Assembly: GCA_002104905.1 (NCBI GenBank)
Contig: MCFE01000147.1
Location: 1 to 64,000 of the forward strand
Source: Basidiobolus meristosporus CBS 931.73
Lineage: Eukaryota > Basidiobolomycota > Basidiobolomycetes > Basidiobolales > Basidiobolaceae
Direction: 5' to 3'
Length of the DNA: 64,000 nucleotides
Under the pieces are notes generated by a model. The model was not told where the DNA came from. It worked only from the letters and a program-made list of their open reading frames with translations, and ran no database searches. Positions 21,497 to 33,140 of the stretch are shown piece by piece; position 1 is the stretch's first letter, and each line of letters opens with the position of its first letter. Made by a program: the position numbers and the translations under genes.

Positions 21497-22174
21497 ATGT
21501 CTAAAGTCTGGGTTGTGTTGAGATCGGTTGAGAATGGCGGCCATTCAGAGACGAAAGTGGCAGGGGTATTCAGTGTGTATGAAGATGCGTACACCACCGC
21601 CATCAAGGAGATTCTACATTGGTGCGAGGAGGAGGCTGGCATCGAGGGGAAGGACATCTACTCCTCGCTGAAAGTGGAAGAATGTGAGTTGGTTAAGGTG
21701 GTTTCCTACGGGAACAGGATCCCTCTGAATGTTGAGGAGTTCCTCCTAGCCGCTGCCTTGGAGAATCTTTCCGAGTTGGCCGAAAGCCTCTACCAGCAGA
21801 AGCACTCCGGCGGCGGAAACTCCAAAGGCAAAGGCGTAGAGACCAAGCCGGAAGAGAAGCTCGTTGGGAAGCTGGTACGGTTTACGGTGACCTCCCATCT
21901 AGTTGACGTCTACGAGGCGGATGACGAGGATTATCAGCTTCAGGCCACCCCGGAAGCGCCAGACGAGCATGAGCTCTCTGGGGGAGAGGGGGATGAGGAT
22001 GACATGGAAGATATCGACAGCGACCTGGAGATGGACGTGGACGAAGATGAACTCAACGGGCTGTTAGAAGATCTCGAGCACGGGCCCGAGGAGTTGTTGG
22101 CGATGGCCAGCACGTATAGAAGTGCTGAATCCGCCTCAACCGCTCAACCCAGACCTGGCTCCTCCAAATCCTAG
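21497..22174 (+). CDS. Uncharacterised acidic protein (225 aa)
   Basis: Intronless. Residues 1-100 look like a compact domain (MSKVWVVLRSVENGGHSETK, then FSVYEDAYTTAIKEILHWC, then a helical FLLAAALENLSELAESLYQQ). A Gly/Ser/Lys linker, a short second ordered block (KLVGKLVRFTVTSHLVDVYE) and a strongly acidic tail (EDDMEDIDSDLEMDVDEDEL) follow. The acidic tail resembles those of histone chaperones or nuclear proteins, but this is composition only. No known domain recognised. Good codon structure, a clean ATG after a pyrimidine-rich stretch and lack of stops support a real gene. Confidence 0.75.
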   Translation: MSKVWVVLRSVENGGHSETKVAGVFSVYEDAYTTAIKEILHWCEEEAGIEGKDIYSSLKVEECELVKVVSYGNRIPLNVEEFLLAAALENLSELAESLYQQKHSGGGNSKGKGVETKPEEKLVGKLVRFTVTSHLVDVYEADDEDYQLQATPEAPDEHELSGGEGDEDDMEDIDSDLEMDVDEDELNGLLEDLEHGPEELLAMASTYRSAESASTAQPRPGSSKS

Positions 22175-23030
22175 TCATCGAATAAATCACCATTGACTCC
22201 GGCGACAGGAGCCTTCCGTGTAACATACATCAGTTTTGTTGATTGTTTATCGAAAAAGATGCGCAATAAATTCATTCCCATCATTCACTTGATTTGCCAG
22301 GTGGAAGACCCAAGGTTGCGCTTATATAAAGCAAACTTCACCGCTTGACGTCACTCGGTGCATGGAAGCTAAAAATATGAGGGGCCACGCGAGATGGTAG
22401 ATAAGGTTGTGGAATGGAAGCAGAACGGGAAGCAGAACGGGAAGTGGTTGTAGCGCTTCGAAAATAGCACAGAGCGTAGCATGATTTCTGATGGGTACAG
22501 TCAGCCCATCCACCTCAGTGGCGAGCGGGAGAGATACCACCGAGAGTTAATTGGGCTTCGGGGGATTCTCCTGGGAGCGGTGATGGTCAATACGGCTGCT
22601 TATGGTATACAATGGCTCGGCGGATAGAGTTGGGTATATATACGACACGGCCAATTGCCGTGATCAGGAAGCCGGTTCTGCTCAATCATCTCCGATTGTC
22701 CGAGTCAAGGAAGTTACCATGGTTTTGATCATCAAATGGCCAATCCAGGGTACGAGCCACCAATAGAACTAGCTTTGCGGTCTCATATGAATGGGATTTT
22801 GCATGATACGCGCCATTGAATGCTTCAGCATATCACGCGCCTTTGAATGGCATTGCTACTTCAAAATCGAGCCTTATTCTGGCTGGCTGGGGACTGGGGA
22901 CTATAAAACTCTCGACGGGACGGCCTGACTCGAGCAATCGATTGTAGGATTTGTCTTCCCTTGTCCGAACCCATTTTTATTGCATGCCCCCCTCTGGCTC
23001 CTGATCTCTCCACCCACAAATCCCTCCTCC
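22175..23030. other. Intergenic between the acidic protein and KH gene
   Basis: 856 bp. GGGTATATATACG at about 22632 and GGGGACTATAAAACTC at about 22899 are TATA-like. The latter, about 130 bp before the KH ATG, is a plausible core promoter. A direct repeat GGAAGCAGAACGGGAAGCAGAACGG occurs around 22415-22440 (12-bp unit twice). No gene recognised. Confidence 0.45.
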
Positions 23031-26000
23031 ATGGACCAGGCTTCTCTCGCCTTTTGCTTAGCCCAGCCGGCCGTGCGCAACTCGCTCTGCGACAGTGTCG
23101 AGTTCCTCGGCCTCCCTTTGAACAAGCTCAACGTCCTGTGTGACCGGGTTGTGGAGAACTGCGCATATCAGCTGCAATCCTCCGCACTGGACAACGACCT
23201 CATGTCCCCGAATGGGCACTCTCACTACGTAGTCTTTCTGTCCGGTCCGTCCCTCCAAGTTATATATGCCCAAAGATCCATCCTTCAAAAATACCCCTCC
23301 GAGGTATGTTGCCCGTGCGCCGCCCACCCCTTCCCTTCCTCGCTAACCCTTGTCCGCAGGCCTCCGTTTTGTACAAGTTCATCACCAGCGATAGCTTGAC
23401 GTTGGATGGAGCCGTCAAATCAGAATTCCAACTGAAGATAGACGATATCATGCGACTGCGAAACGTCATCATCGAGTTTCCCGACACCGACTCGCGATCA
23501 AGCACCCAGCTCAACTCCGTGTACATTAGCATCCAGGGAAAGCCTGATGATGTGGAGGGGGCGCGTATAGAGTTAGTCACTTTGATCGCTGCTGCGGTAA
23601 GCTTATTCCTGGCCTTCGATTTGGTGCAGAGCCTAACCACCATCCCAGGATGGATCACATGTAGAAAAGCTTCCAATACCAACCCAGCTGATCAACCTCG
23701 TCTGCGGCGTCAAGAGCACACTCATCAGAGCGCTGGAGCAGGAGACCAACACCAAGATCCACCTCCCGCGGTACTACGGCAATCTGCTGGATACGCACAC
23801 GCTCGACCACCATGGGGACGTCCTTGTGGTTGGGGAGAAGGCCAACACCCTGAAGGCAGTCGAGGCCCTCGCGCAAAGCGTGCAAATGGCTGTAAGTACA
23901 GCGCAGTGGCTGCATGTTTGTGAGACGTTCCTAACCACTTCCAACAGAAGCGCAATCTGGTGACCCGGCAATTCCCATTGCAGCCTCGAAAGCTGGACTG
24001 GCTGCCGATCCTGAAGTATCAAGAACTCCTTAACACCATGGAGGACCATGGAACCTCCATCATATTCCCCTCCGCCGACTCCAAGAAATCCTTCATCTGC
24101 ATCTGCGGCCAGAACGAGCACGATATCTCAAGGACCATCAAGGGAGTCACCCATATGGTAATTCCATTTACCGGCCCACGTCGTCTTTTGATTGGCTCTC
24201 ATCTAAAACATCGCTTCAGACCAGTGATGTGTTCTCCGGGTGGCTATGGCTCGAGAACAACATCCCCAGCAGCCAACCGATCCAGCTGCCCGCCCAGCAC
24301 CAACTGAACGAGCTGATATTTAACATCTGCAAGGCATCCAGAGCAGAGATCAAATACCAGAACTATTGCTTTGAAATCTCCGGCCAACCGGGCCCGCTGC
24401 GAGACGCCCTGCGATCGCTCGAGCGGGAGTTCGCATTCAAGGTAAGCCCGTTGATCCATTGCCAGGCTCAGGAATTCGCTGATGATCTCACCTTCGCCAC
24501 AGCTCTTCCAAAAGGAGTGCAAGGCCCAAATCGAGTTAGCCACCGAACACCGCGAGTTCATCAGTGGCAAGAAGAATGGGAAGGTCAACAAGATCATGAA
24601 AAGCACCAACGTGAAGATCGGTTTCGAGAACGCCAGCGATTCCACCTTCTTTATCAATGTGTACAGCCCTCAGTGCACGAGAACGCTGAATGGACTGGAG
24701 CTCCTACAGGTATGTGGACTGCCTGCTGGCATCCTACACAAATTGACTAACGCCTAAGCCGCCCGCCCTTGAAGGAGGAGTTGCCTGCCGAGTTATCCTT
24801 TTTTGTCCCCGAAGCCTATCACAAACGGATCATCGGCGTGGGTGGCAAAAACATTCAGAGAATCATGAAACAATACGGGGTGTACGTCAAGTTCTCCACT
24901 GCCGAAGAGTTTGCTACGCAGGGTGCATCAGCTGACACCGGTGACAATGTGGTTGCTCGTACGCCAGCCAAAAACGTCATCAATCTGTTCAATTTCAAGC
25001 AAGCCATCCTTGACATGGTAGAGAACGGAAGCAAGGACAAGGATTGGTACAGCGACCCTGGGTTCAACTCCAGGGCAGCATCGCCCCAATCCATGAGCAA
25101 GGTTAACGCAAGACACGATTTGAGCTACCATCAGAACATCTACGACCTGGGTGACGCCCAGGCATTGACTGCATCGGTGCGTGAGCGAAACACACAACCA
25201 CACACTTCATGGACCTGTTCTAACGTGCTATATTTTTAGGAGCCAATCATTGAAGAGGTGTGCATGACACTCCCGTTGTCATCCATGGTTACTGCCATCG
25301 TCAAAAGCAGCTACTTCCAAGAATTGGTGTGGCAGATCAAGAGCGATTTCAATATTTCCTTGACGACCATTGAAGAGCACCCCTCACTTGCTACCATGCA
25401 TCACCCGAACGACCTGGGCTCCTGCGCATTTGTATTCCAGTGCGAACGACGGGATGCCCACAACTTGCCACAAGCACAAAAGCAACTTCGAGACTTCCTG
25501 GAAGCGTCCCAAATTGCATCCATCAGCCCCGTTGGATATGGAGCCTGCGGTGGTAATGACAACCCATTTAGACGCACATCCATGAACCCAACTCCATCCG
25601 TTCCGGAGCTCCGAAAAGCTCGGGATACCCGAAGCTATAGCCTCTTCGACCTAGACGCCAGCGGTGTATTTCAATCCAACACCCAACGACGCAATACCTA
25701 TACCAATTTGGATATGCCGAAGTACCAACAGCCACCGCCATCAACCGTAGATCAGTCGTCATACCACCATCGTAGGTATTCTAGTATACCTTTAGACCGA
25801 AATATCTCGCAATCATCCCCGCAAATTTCTGCCAGCCCATGGAACACCTATGACACGATAGACTGCGCCACTCCACGTAAGTTGCTCTTCGAACTAGTTG
25901 GGTGCAGGCATGGAATTGACCGGTTTTTTAGGGCCCAACAACGATGCCAATCGCGCGAATATCAAGGCCAACCCCGATCGAGGGGGCTGGACCAAGTCTG

Positions 26001-26104
26001 ATCCATTTTTTCAAACGCCTGGCCCCACTCCGACCAGCAACAGTAGTGGCCGTACCGGAAGAAGAGGACCCTCCTCGCTGTACTCCGGATATTACGGCTT
26101 TTGA
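23031..26104 (+). CDS. Multi-KH-domain RNA-binding protein (vigilin/Bicaudal-C-like)
   Basis: Nine exons (23031-23303, 23360-23596, 23649-23891, 23948-24157, 24220-24441, 24503-24709, 24775-25176, 25240-25876, 25932-26104) give 867 residues. The best KH domains are SGKKNGKVNKIMKSTNVKIG and KRIIGVGGKNIQRIMKQYGV, each with the GxxG loop. Earlier blocks (PTQLINLVCGVKSTLIRALE; DVFSGWLWLENN) look like degenerate KH folds, as in vigilin-type proteins. The C-terminal 250 residues are Ser/Pro/Asn-rich and disordered and end SGYYGF. It should bind single-stranded RNA and act in mRNA localisation or translation control; orthology to a named yeast gene is not clear. The acceptor at 24774 rather than 24758 is required by frame. 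Confidence 0.85.
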
Positions 26105-26705
26105 TGTAAAATGCCAACTCGAACGGGTACTTGTAAGAATGGAAATCCGCAGTTACAAATTGTAAGATAGCATCCTTGAACGACCGAATACCACTGTTTC
26201 CTACTTGCGTCCTCGTCCTCGCCCTCGCCCTCCTCTACCCTCGGCCCATCACCCCCCCCGACATCTCGCTGATATGCACAGGCACATCGCTAGTTGCACT
26301 GTAACCACGTCCACATCTGCTCGTTAGCCATATTCCAGTCGTAGCAACAGGCCAATCCCCTCGCCAGCTGATAGAAAGGGATCACCGAAGCGCCCCAACC
26401 TGCGACCCACCCAACGCACTAGTTTTATGTATTATCCTTCGCTTGTTGAACATTTATAGAGCGTATCTTACCAAATGTATATTAATAAATTAAGTGGTTT
26501 ATCAGAGATACGCAATTCAGGGATGTCTGTCACGGTATGATGGCCTCAGGCACATGACAAATCATCTGGGAATGCTGAAGGGACAGATGAAAAATCTCCA
26601 TCATTCATCCACCATTGATCCGTAGGGGGTGGGGGGGCGGATTGAGTGAGCGCCCTAGACGGCTGGCGGAATAAAAGCCGCCCCTTGCCCACAACAGGAA
26701 TCTCC
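26105..26705. other. Intergenic between KH gene and reductase gene
   Basis: 601 bp. A C-rich tract (26246-26258) and a G-run GGGGGTGGGGGGGCGG (about 26624-26639) lie upstream of the reductase; the latter could form a G-quadruplex. CAATAAA-like TTAATAAATT at 26482 may be a poly(A) signal. No gene recognised. Confidence 0.45.
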
Positions 26706-26726
26706 ATGCATTCTGTGCCCGCGACC

Positions 26727-27630
26727 ATGGACGTCTTTTCTTTCACTAATGGTACCTACCGGGGTATAGAGGATCCCGAAGTCGTCCTTCTCAACCGGGT
26801 GGTGTACTTCTACCTTCTGTTCCCGGTGATTGTCGTGGTCGCCTCGTGCGTCCTAACCTCACCATACGGTAAGTGCAAAGAGAGCAGCGGCCCTTCTCCA
26901 GGACGAGACTAAACCCAGACACTTCGTGTATTGTACACCGACAGGGATGCTCGCGAACAACGTGCCGTTTGGTCGAGTGCCAGGGAAGCTTGGGTGGGTG
27001 GTCATGGAGGCGGTGTCCCCCCTCATCTATCTGCTGTGTTTCTTCGTCCCTTCCTCCACCCAGTCCCCACAGCCCACCATCGCCGGTTACTTTTTTCTAG
27101 GCCTCTGGCTGGTGCATTACATCAACCGTTCGTTCGTCTCCGTCTGGCGGTCCCCCTACCGCTCCCCCATACCGGTGGTCGCCTGTTTGTGCGCCATCTT
27201 TTTCAACACCGGCAACGCCTACATGAACGGCCGGTGGGTGGCGGTGTTCGGGGAGTACCCGGACCTCTACCTCACTCGACCGAACTTTCTCCTCGGCACC
27301 GTCCTGTTCCTCGTGGGCTTCCTCGGGAACATCCGGGCGGAGAACGTCCTCATGAACCTCCGTCGCAACTACACCCCCGGTAAGGATAAGTCGAAGTACC
27401 GGATCCCCCGTGGCTTCCTGTTCGAATACGTCTCCTGTCCCCACTACTTCTTCGAGATCCTCGAATGGTCCGGCTACGCCGTGGCCACCAACTCCATCCC
27501 TGGCGTGTTGTTCGCCCTTTGCACCGCGGCCAATCTGATCCCCAGGGCGGTCCAGATTCACCGGTGGTACCAAACCACCTTCAAGGACTACCCGAGCACC
27601 AGGAAGGCAGTGATCCCGATGATTCTGTAA
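26727..27630 (+). CDS. Steroid 5-alpha-reductase family membrane enzyme
   Basis: Two exons (26727-26868 and 26945-27630) give 275 residues, close to the ~260 of the family. Several hydrophobic segments are seen (YFYLLFPVIVVVASCVL, ISPLIYLLCFFVP-like, FLLGTVLFLVGFLGN, VLFALCTAANLI). The C-terminal signature is clear: YRIPRGFLFEYVSCPHYFFE, then EWSGYAVATNS, AHRWY-like IHRWYQTTF and YPSTRKAVIPMIL at the very end. Such enzymes reduce a conjugated double bond with NADPH in the ER. The fungal substrate is not known to me; sterol or enoyl intermediates are candidates. Ser appears where many members have S/T-C-P-H-Y; the core is intact. An in-frame ATG at 26706 would add 7 residues, but the ATG at 26727 has the better context (ACCATGG). 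Confidence 0.9.
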
Positions 27631-27659
27631 CCGCGACCGTACCTGTATCCACTCCACCA

Positions 27660-27668
27660 TCCAAACCA

Positions 27669-27701
<33 letters not shown>

Positions 27702-27726
27702 GTCACTGCCACTGTCATTGCCACTG
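27660..27726. repeat. (TCTCAC)n hexanucleotide microsatellite
   Basis: About five perfect TCTCAC units followed by degenerate TGTCAC/TGCCAC units lie in the 195-bp spacer between the convergent reductase and RhoGAP genes, probably in a 3' UTR. Confidence 0.9.
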
Positions 27727-27825
27727 GCATTCCAATATTCGTTGGTGGTGTTGTGAAATAGACTCTTTATAGAAATGAAAATGTGAAATTGGTTCCAGTA
27801 CAAAAATCCCCGCGAATTAAACATC

Positions 27826-30800
27826 TCAATGATAATTGGTTTCCATGGTATTATACGAAGGGTTGAGGTCGACGGGCCCGTTCTCCGGCTCGTAGTAATC
27901 GTAGGTGATGGCGGGGGAGCCGTTCACGTCCCCGCTCCCGCTGCCGGCATACTCCTCCTCGAACAGATCCTCCGCGCAGCACAGCAGGTACTCCACCACC
28001 GCGTTCTTCCGCGCCGTGTCGTAGAATTCCTGGCTGGGATCCAGGTTACGCATGAGCGTGGGCCCGAACACCACCGCCAAGTTCTTGGTCCCCATCAGGT
28101 TCACCGACTCGTAGGCTTGGACCCTGCGGAGAGACTGGTTAGCCGGAGGCTGGTGGGGCGTTTCGGGTTGCATACGTACCGTATTAAATGCATGATCAGG
28201 TATTTCAAGGTGTCGTAATGTGCCTTCGGTAAGTGGCTGAGGATCACCTTGAATTGGGCCAATCGCTCTTCCTCTACGTCGATATCTGTCGTTGTTGGGT
28301 AGGCGGGTGCAAAGGGGGGGGCGAGAGGAAGCAGAGAATGTTAGTACGCTAGCCCAAAGTTTGGACGCGGTTCGGGTTGATCTTACATAAGGCGTCCATG
28401 AAATCCTTGTATAGGTCATAAGTGAGCAGAGGGATCGGGAGTTCCCGGAAGTACTGCTTCACCACGCTGGTGACCGCGGTGATGTCACTGAACTCCTCGG
28501 GATCTCCCAAGTTGGGCAGTGGCCCTTCCCCACTCGCCGCACGTGCCAGCGCGCTTTGAATCTCTCGCATCTGTGAAGTGGGCCCGGATTTACGGTAGAT
28601 ACCTTCGAGCATGATGCCTGACCAAAATTGTTTAGCACCTATTCCCAGGGCGATTTCCTCCGCACGAACAAGCACTCACCTCTCATCTCCACCGCGTCAA
28701 TACACAGCTCAACGACGATCGGGATCTCTCTGCCTTCAAAGCGTAGCTGCTCCTCTAATTCATTTCCAAACATGTTGACTACTAGGTTGGGGGTGGTTGG
28801 AGGAGAGGGAAGGGAAAGGGGAGGGAACCTGATGAGCGCTCTGGCCTCGTCACCACTCGCCAACGAAACCATCTACTTACCTCCTTTGGCGGCCTGAATG
28901 TGCCCCGGACAATCGTACGCGGCCACGCCCGCACACTTCGTATGGCTGTGGAAGCCGCATACTACAAATCGATCAATCTTAATGTGGGGTTCAGCATGGA
29001 TGACTCGGGGCGGAACTTACGTTGGCATCTCATCTCTTTGTTCTGTAGGCCCCACATCTTTTCGCCGCAGTGGTCGCATTTCAGCGGTCGGATGAAGGTG
29101 TGGGTGACGAAGGTATGCGCCTTGTTGCTCACCTGCGAGTTGCTGTTCGACTTCTTGTACTTGACCTTGGGGTTGGAGGTGGGTGGCGTGTTGTCCGGGT
29201 CTAAGAATACCCCGATCGGGTTAATGCTGATGCGGGTGGGTGGTGGTGTACGTGCTCGACTTACCCGACTCTCTTTCCCCGCTGTTCGAGGGTTGGGTGG
29301 GGGGTTTCCCCTTCGATTTGAATGAGCTGCCTCCCATCCACTTGAACTTCTTGGACTCCTTCTTTCCATCCGACTTGGGTACGTCCAAGGCATGGTTGTA
29401 CCCGGGGGTGGCTTGGTACTCGCCCTCGTTCATCTGCGGGGACTCGTTCTCTTCGTAGGAGATGGTGAGCCCCTGGTTGGCGTAATCCACATCCCTGTAT
29501 TGGTTGACCACGGCCGATCTTCTACGCAGCTTGTCGTCACTAGGCTTCTCTAGAGGGTAGTTGAAGGAGGGGGAGAGGGGCTCCACCAATTTCGGCGGGG
29601 AGGTGACGGGTGGGTTGGGGCTCGCTTCGGCGTAGTTCATCGATTCCAGGTAGCCGTTCGACAGGATCAAGAACGATTCCCGCTTTTTCTCGTCCGGTAT
29701 GGTCAAGCTAAGGGAGATAGAAGGGATGAATGGTCAGGTGGTGGCGTCCATCGCGTAAAGATCTCCCCCCCCACCCGGGCTTACCTGTCCAGCTCGGTCT
29801 GCTTCCGCCGGGAGAGCGAGTCGAGCTCCGTGTAGAGGCCCTCCTTCTGAAGCTGCAGCTCCCGTATCACCGTCTCCATCTCCTCTTTCTGCACCGAGAG
29901 GTGCTCGATGTTGTCCGAGAGGATTTTGTACATGTTCACCGCCTCTTTCTTCTGGTTCGTGTATTCCTCGTGGGATTGTAGGAGGACGTCCCGCTCCGCC
30001 TCGAGGCTCTTGTATTTCTCTTCCATCTCCTGGCGTAGTCGGGCCTCCTTGAGAAGATCCTCCCTCACCTGTTCCAGCTGCTCCACCAGCTGTCGGTTCA
30101 ACGCCTAAGAACAAAGGGTTAGCGAATCCGCTCGACCGTTTTCCCAAGGTCGGGCACGAACCTTCAAGGAGACCACCTCGGAAGTGACGTCCGTGGAGAG
30201 ATCGCCGTTCTCCTCGAGCCCGGTAGGAGTCGAGCTCTCGTCCCTGGGTTTCTCGTCATCCGATAGGATGGGTGACAAGGGGGTGCTCTCCTCGGCCACG
30301 GTCGGGTTCTCCTTCCCTACCTGGACCTCACGCACCCCTTTGATAATCTCGTTGATGTTCTCCTCCAACACCTTATCGTCCACAAACGGCAGCGGCGGAA
30401 GGGTGGGCGGCCCTTCCAGACGGTTGTCGGAGTAGGACCGGGGTGGCATCATGGACTGGCGCTTTCTGTGTCTGCTTTTCTGCTCGGTAGGGGTACGAAG
30501 GGAATGGGAGCGGGTGGGTCGTTTGGTGATGGAGGAGCTACGGGTAGGTGGTTCGAAGTGGGAGGGGTTGAGGTGCGTGGGTGATCTGGTGGTTGGGTCA
30601 GAGTCCGAGTCCGGGTTGGGGCTGGCATTGGGATTGGGATTGGGATGGCTGTTGGTGCCGTTGTTGGCTACGGGTGGATTGGGTTGGGTATGCTCATCGG
30701 ATATGGGAGCGATCGACTTCTACACGAATGCATACATGGTTAGTCAGAATGCGAATAAATCCCCCCTCATTCCATTGAACAACATGGCGTGGTCAACGGT

Positions 30801-31474
30801 TCATTGAACTGGAACGATACCAACATCTGTGTCTGGCGTCGTCTCTTCCTTCGATGAAGGGTCGGTTTGATGGCATTTGGGGCATTCTAAGCCCTGTAGA
30901 TACGGGTTAGAGTGGAGGAGATGGGTGCGGGATGGAAGGTGGGCTTGCCTGAGGGGTGAGGAAACATTGGTTCGGTTCCAGCGGCTGCTGACAGGAGGAG
31001 CACCGGAAGCAACGCTGGTGGTACGTCCGGCCTTCTTTCTCGCCTAGATAAAGGTTGGGTGAAAGGGGTGGTTCAGTGAGTGGAGCGTCAAAGGGAGGGG
31101 CCTGCTTCGAGTAAGGAGTTCCCGGACACCGGGCGCCATACCTGAGAGCACCGCTTTGTCGAGGATGGGCGTTTTGCACACCTCACAGATGTGCGAGCAG
31201 CTTTCACAGACGGGCTGGTGGTTCAGGATGAGGATGTTGGAGTTGGTTTGAAACGCGGAGCTACAGCTGGAGCAGCGAAAGCTGTTGACAAGAAGTGTAT
31301 GTCAGTCGCACTGCACTGAAAGGTTAACGGTCGCCAGTTGCAACCCCGCCCCCTCCCAGGGGTGACCTACCATTTTACATGCCAAACCTGATCATCCAAC
31401 GTGATGACATTTCCTTCGTTTATCACTGAGCCACAGCCGGTACAATGCTCGTCTTCAAGCTCATAATCCGCCAT
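27826..31474 (-). CDS. LIM-LIM-coiled-coil-C1-RhoGAP protein (Rga type)
   Basis: Thirteen exons read from the ATG at 31474 to the TGA at 27826-27828 give 908 residues. LIM1 (~10-62, HCTGCGSVINEGNVIT...CFRCSSC) and LIM2 (~70-130, CEVCKTPI...CFRCSSC) are followed by a Ser/Pro-rich linker, a strong coiled coil (~323-429), a second linker, and a C1-like zinc finger (~595-655: HTFVTHTFIRP, CDHCGEKMWG, CGFHSHTKC, YDCPG). The RhoGAP domain (~665-860) has GIYRKSG with the catalytic Arg (~706), KQYFRELPIPLL and NLAVVFGPTL. It stimulates GTP hydrolysis by Rho/Cdc42 at sites of polarised growth. Intron 3 has a GC donor (CAG/GCAAGC) and intron 4 a weak donor (GTTGGT). The added C1 domain distinguishes it from yeast Rga1/2 as I know them. 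Confidence 0.9.
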
Positions 31475-32063
31475 CTTTGGGCCAGTCTAGTGTCAGGTGG
31501 TACTTCGATTGGAAAAACGACCGGTTTCCACACACTCGGAAAAGGTAACGTGGAGGAAGGGTAGGGAAGGTAGGGAAAGGAAGGGAGGGGTAGGTATCGG
31601 GAACGGTCCGCTTGGAAGAACGTCTCGGGTGGATGAAGTGGAAGAGGTTGATGAGGTAAGAGCTGGTCTTGTGAAACCCCAAGGATATGCTTAAAGGAGA
31701 GCTAGGGCAAAAATTAAGTGCCGCTATCCCTATTCCTATTCCTATTCCTATTCCCATTCCATTTCCATTTCCATTTCCACTCCCATTCCCATGCCCATTT
31801 CCATCCCAATCTCAATCCCTATCTCAAATCTCGATCGCGGAAAACGTCTTCCCCTCTGGCAGAAATCATCGGCTTCTTGGTGGATCAAGATGCAGCAGGT
31901 ATTGTTGGGTAGGGTTGCATGGGCATCTAGCCCAAGGCAGCTGGACTGTGGTTAAGCCATTCACGCCACATCAACAAACCGAACACAAGCAATTTTTTCG
32001 TGGGATCCAGGGAGAAATCGATTCGAATAAGTTGTTCGGCCATTGGGAATTGGACTGGTTACC
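31475..32063. promoter_or_regulatory. Divergent promoter region, LIM-RhoGAP / WTAP
   Basis: A 589-bp spacer between two genes read away from each other. It contains a GGGAAGG-type purine block (31555-31600) and the microsatellite at 31726-31833. No TATA was recognised with confidence. Confidence 0.4.
31726..31833. repeat. (CCTATT)n/(CCATTT)n hexanucleotide tract
   Basis: Perfect CCTATT units grade into CCATTT, CCCATT and CCCAAT units over about 108 bp, giving one pure-pyrimidine-rich strand in the divergent promoter. Confidence 0.9.
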
Positions 32064-33108
32064 ATGTCTTCCGATAAACCCTCTCGAAAACGAGCTTACC
32101 CTGGTACGTGGTGAATACCCTCAGCGTCTCGCCTCGCTCTACCCTCCGGCTAACTTTTTTCGCCTTCAAGGGGAGCCGCCTTCTTCAGAGATGGAGAATA
32201 AACGGGTAAGCCCGTTAGGGGTTTGTCATTGCCCGGCCGTCACCAACCGTTTTCCTTCCCACAGCACCGTGGCTCGTTTCACGCCCTGGACAATGCTCAA
32301 CAACCAGTAACCGAGATCGACCATTCGGAGGCTCCTTCTCCTTCGCGAGAAAAGCAGGCCCAGGTCGGGTCGGATGATAAATGCAAATGTCCCTCGGGAG
32401 ACGAGGATATCGACAATACTCTGGTATGTTGGGGGGGGGTGGACATATACACAGACTCACTGGACGTTTCGCTGATATTCCTGTTGATACCAAGGAGGAC
32501 CTCCAAACATTGGCCCAGAACCTCTTGCCCGAAACATACGACATTAAACGGAAGTTTCTTGACCCTACCATCCATGCTTTATTCACGTCCATGAAGAAGG
32601 AGTTGGAGAAGAAGGCGTTGAAAATCCTGCAGTTGACGGAGGAGCTTGAGGCGGTGAAATTCTCACCATCCAGGTAAATCCGCCACCCTGGCCAACCTTT
32701 CCCACCCTACTCATCCCACCCATATCTAGTTTGACTGGGAAACGTCTGCTGGCCAAGTGTCGCAGCCTGCAGCAAGAGAACGAGGGGCTGGGCAAAAGAA
32801 TGTGCCAAGGCCGTGTGGCCCAGTATGAGCTGGAGATCTCCATGCAGAGGAAATTGATCGACTCGTTAAAGGAAAAGATTCGAGGTAACCGTACCGTCAA
32901 CGCCAATAACCCCAATACCAGTACCAACATCACTAACCCATTCCATTCCATCGCATCACCAACCCAACCCCCTTCAGAATCTGACCATTGGATCGAACAC
33001 TTGGATACGGAGGTAGAGTCCTTACAATCCCGACTACTAAACCTACAATCCCGAGCGGATGCTTGCTCGAACAATCACCCGCCCAATACCACCACAGAGC
33101 CACGCTAG
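32064..33108 (+). CDS. MUM2: WTAP/Mum2 homologue (m6A methyltransferase complex subunit)
   Basis: Six exons (32064-32103, 32171-32205, 32265-32423, 32495-32673, 32730-32884, 32978-33108) give 232 residues. The core from about residue 90 is a long coiled coil with the WTAP signature: FLDPTIHALFTSMKKELE, then LEAVKFSPSSLTGKRLLAKC, then SLQQENEGLG, then QGRVAQYELEISMQRKLIDS and a C-terminal EVESLQSRLLNLQSR. In animals, plants and yeast this protein scaffolds the METTL3/Ime4 RNA N6-adenosine methylation complex in the nucleus. The N-terminal 80 residues are disordered and poorly conserved. The first two exons (40 and 35 nt) are short and rest on splice signals only; the core exons are certain. 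Confidence 0.85.
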
Positions 33109-33140
33109 AACCACCACCGGTCATTGAACGAAATCACGGT

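Noticed and set aside
24710-24758. Acceptor TAAG at 24758 for intron 6 of the KH gene
   Set aside because: It would put the GVGG KH domain out of frame; the acceptor at 24774 keeps it.
27097-27669. 190-codon open frame antisense to the reductase gene
   Set aside because: Shadow of a GC-rich exon; the plus strand carries the conserved family motifs.
31726-31833. Hexanucleotide tract as a CRISPR-like or telomeric array
   Set aside because: Units are simple degenerate pyrimidine hexamers without spacers; an ordinary microsatellite.
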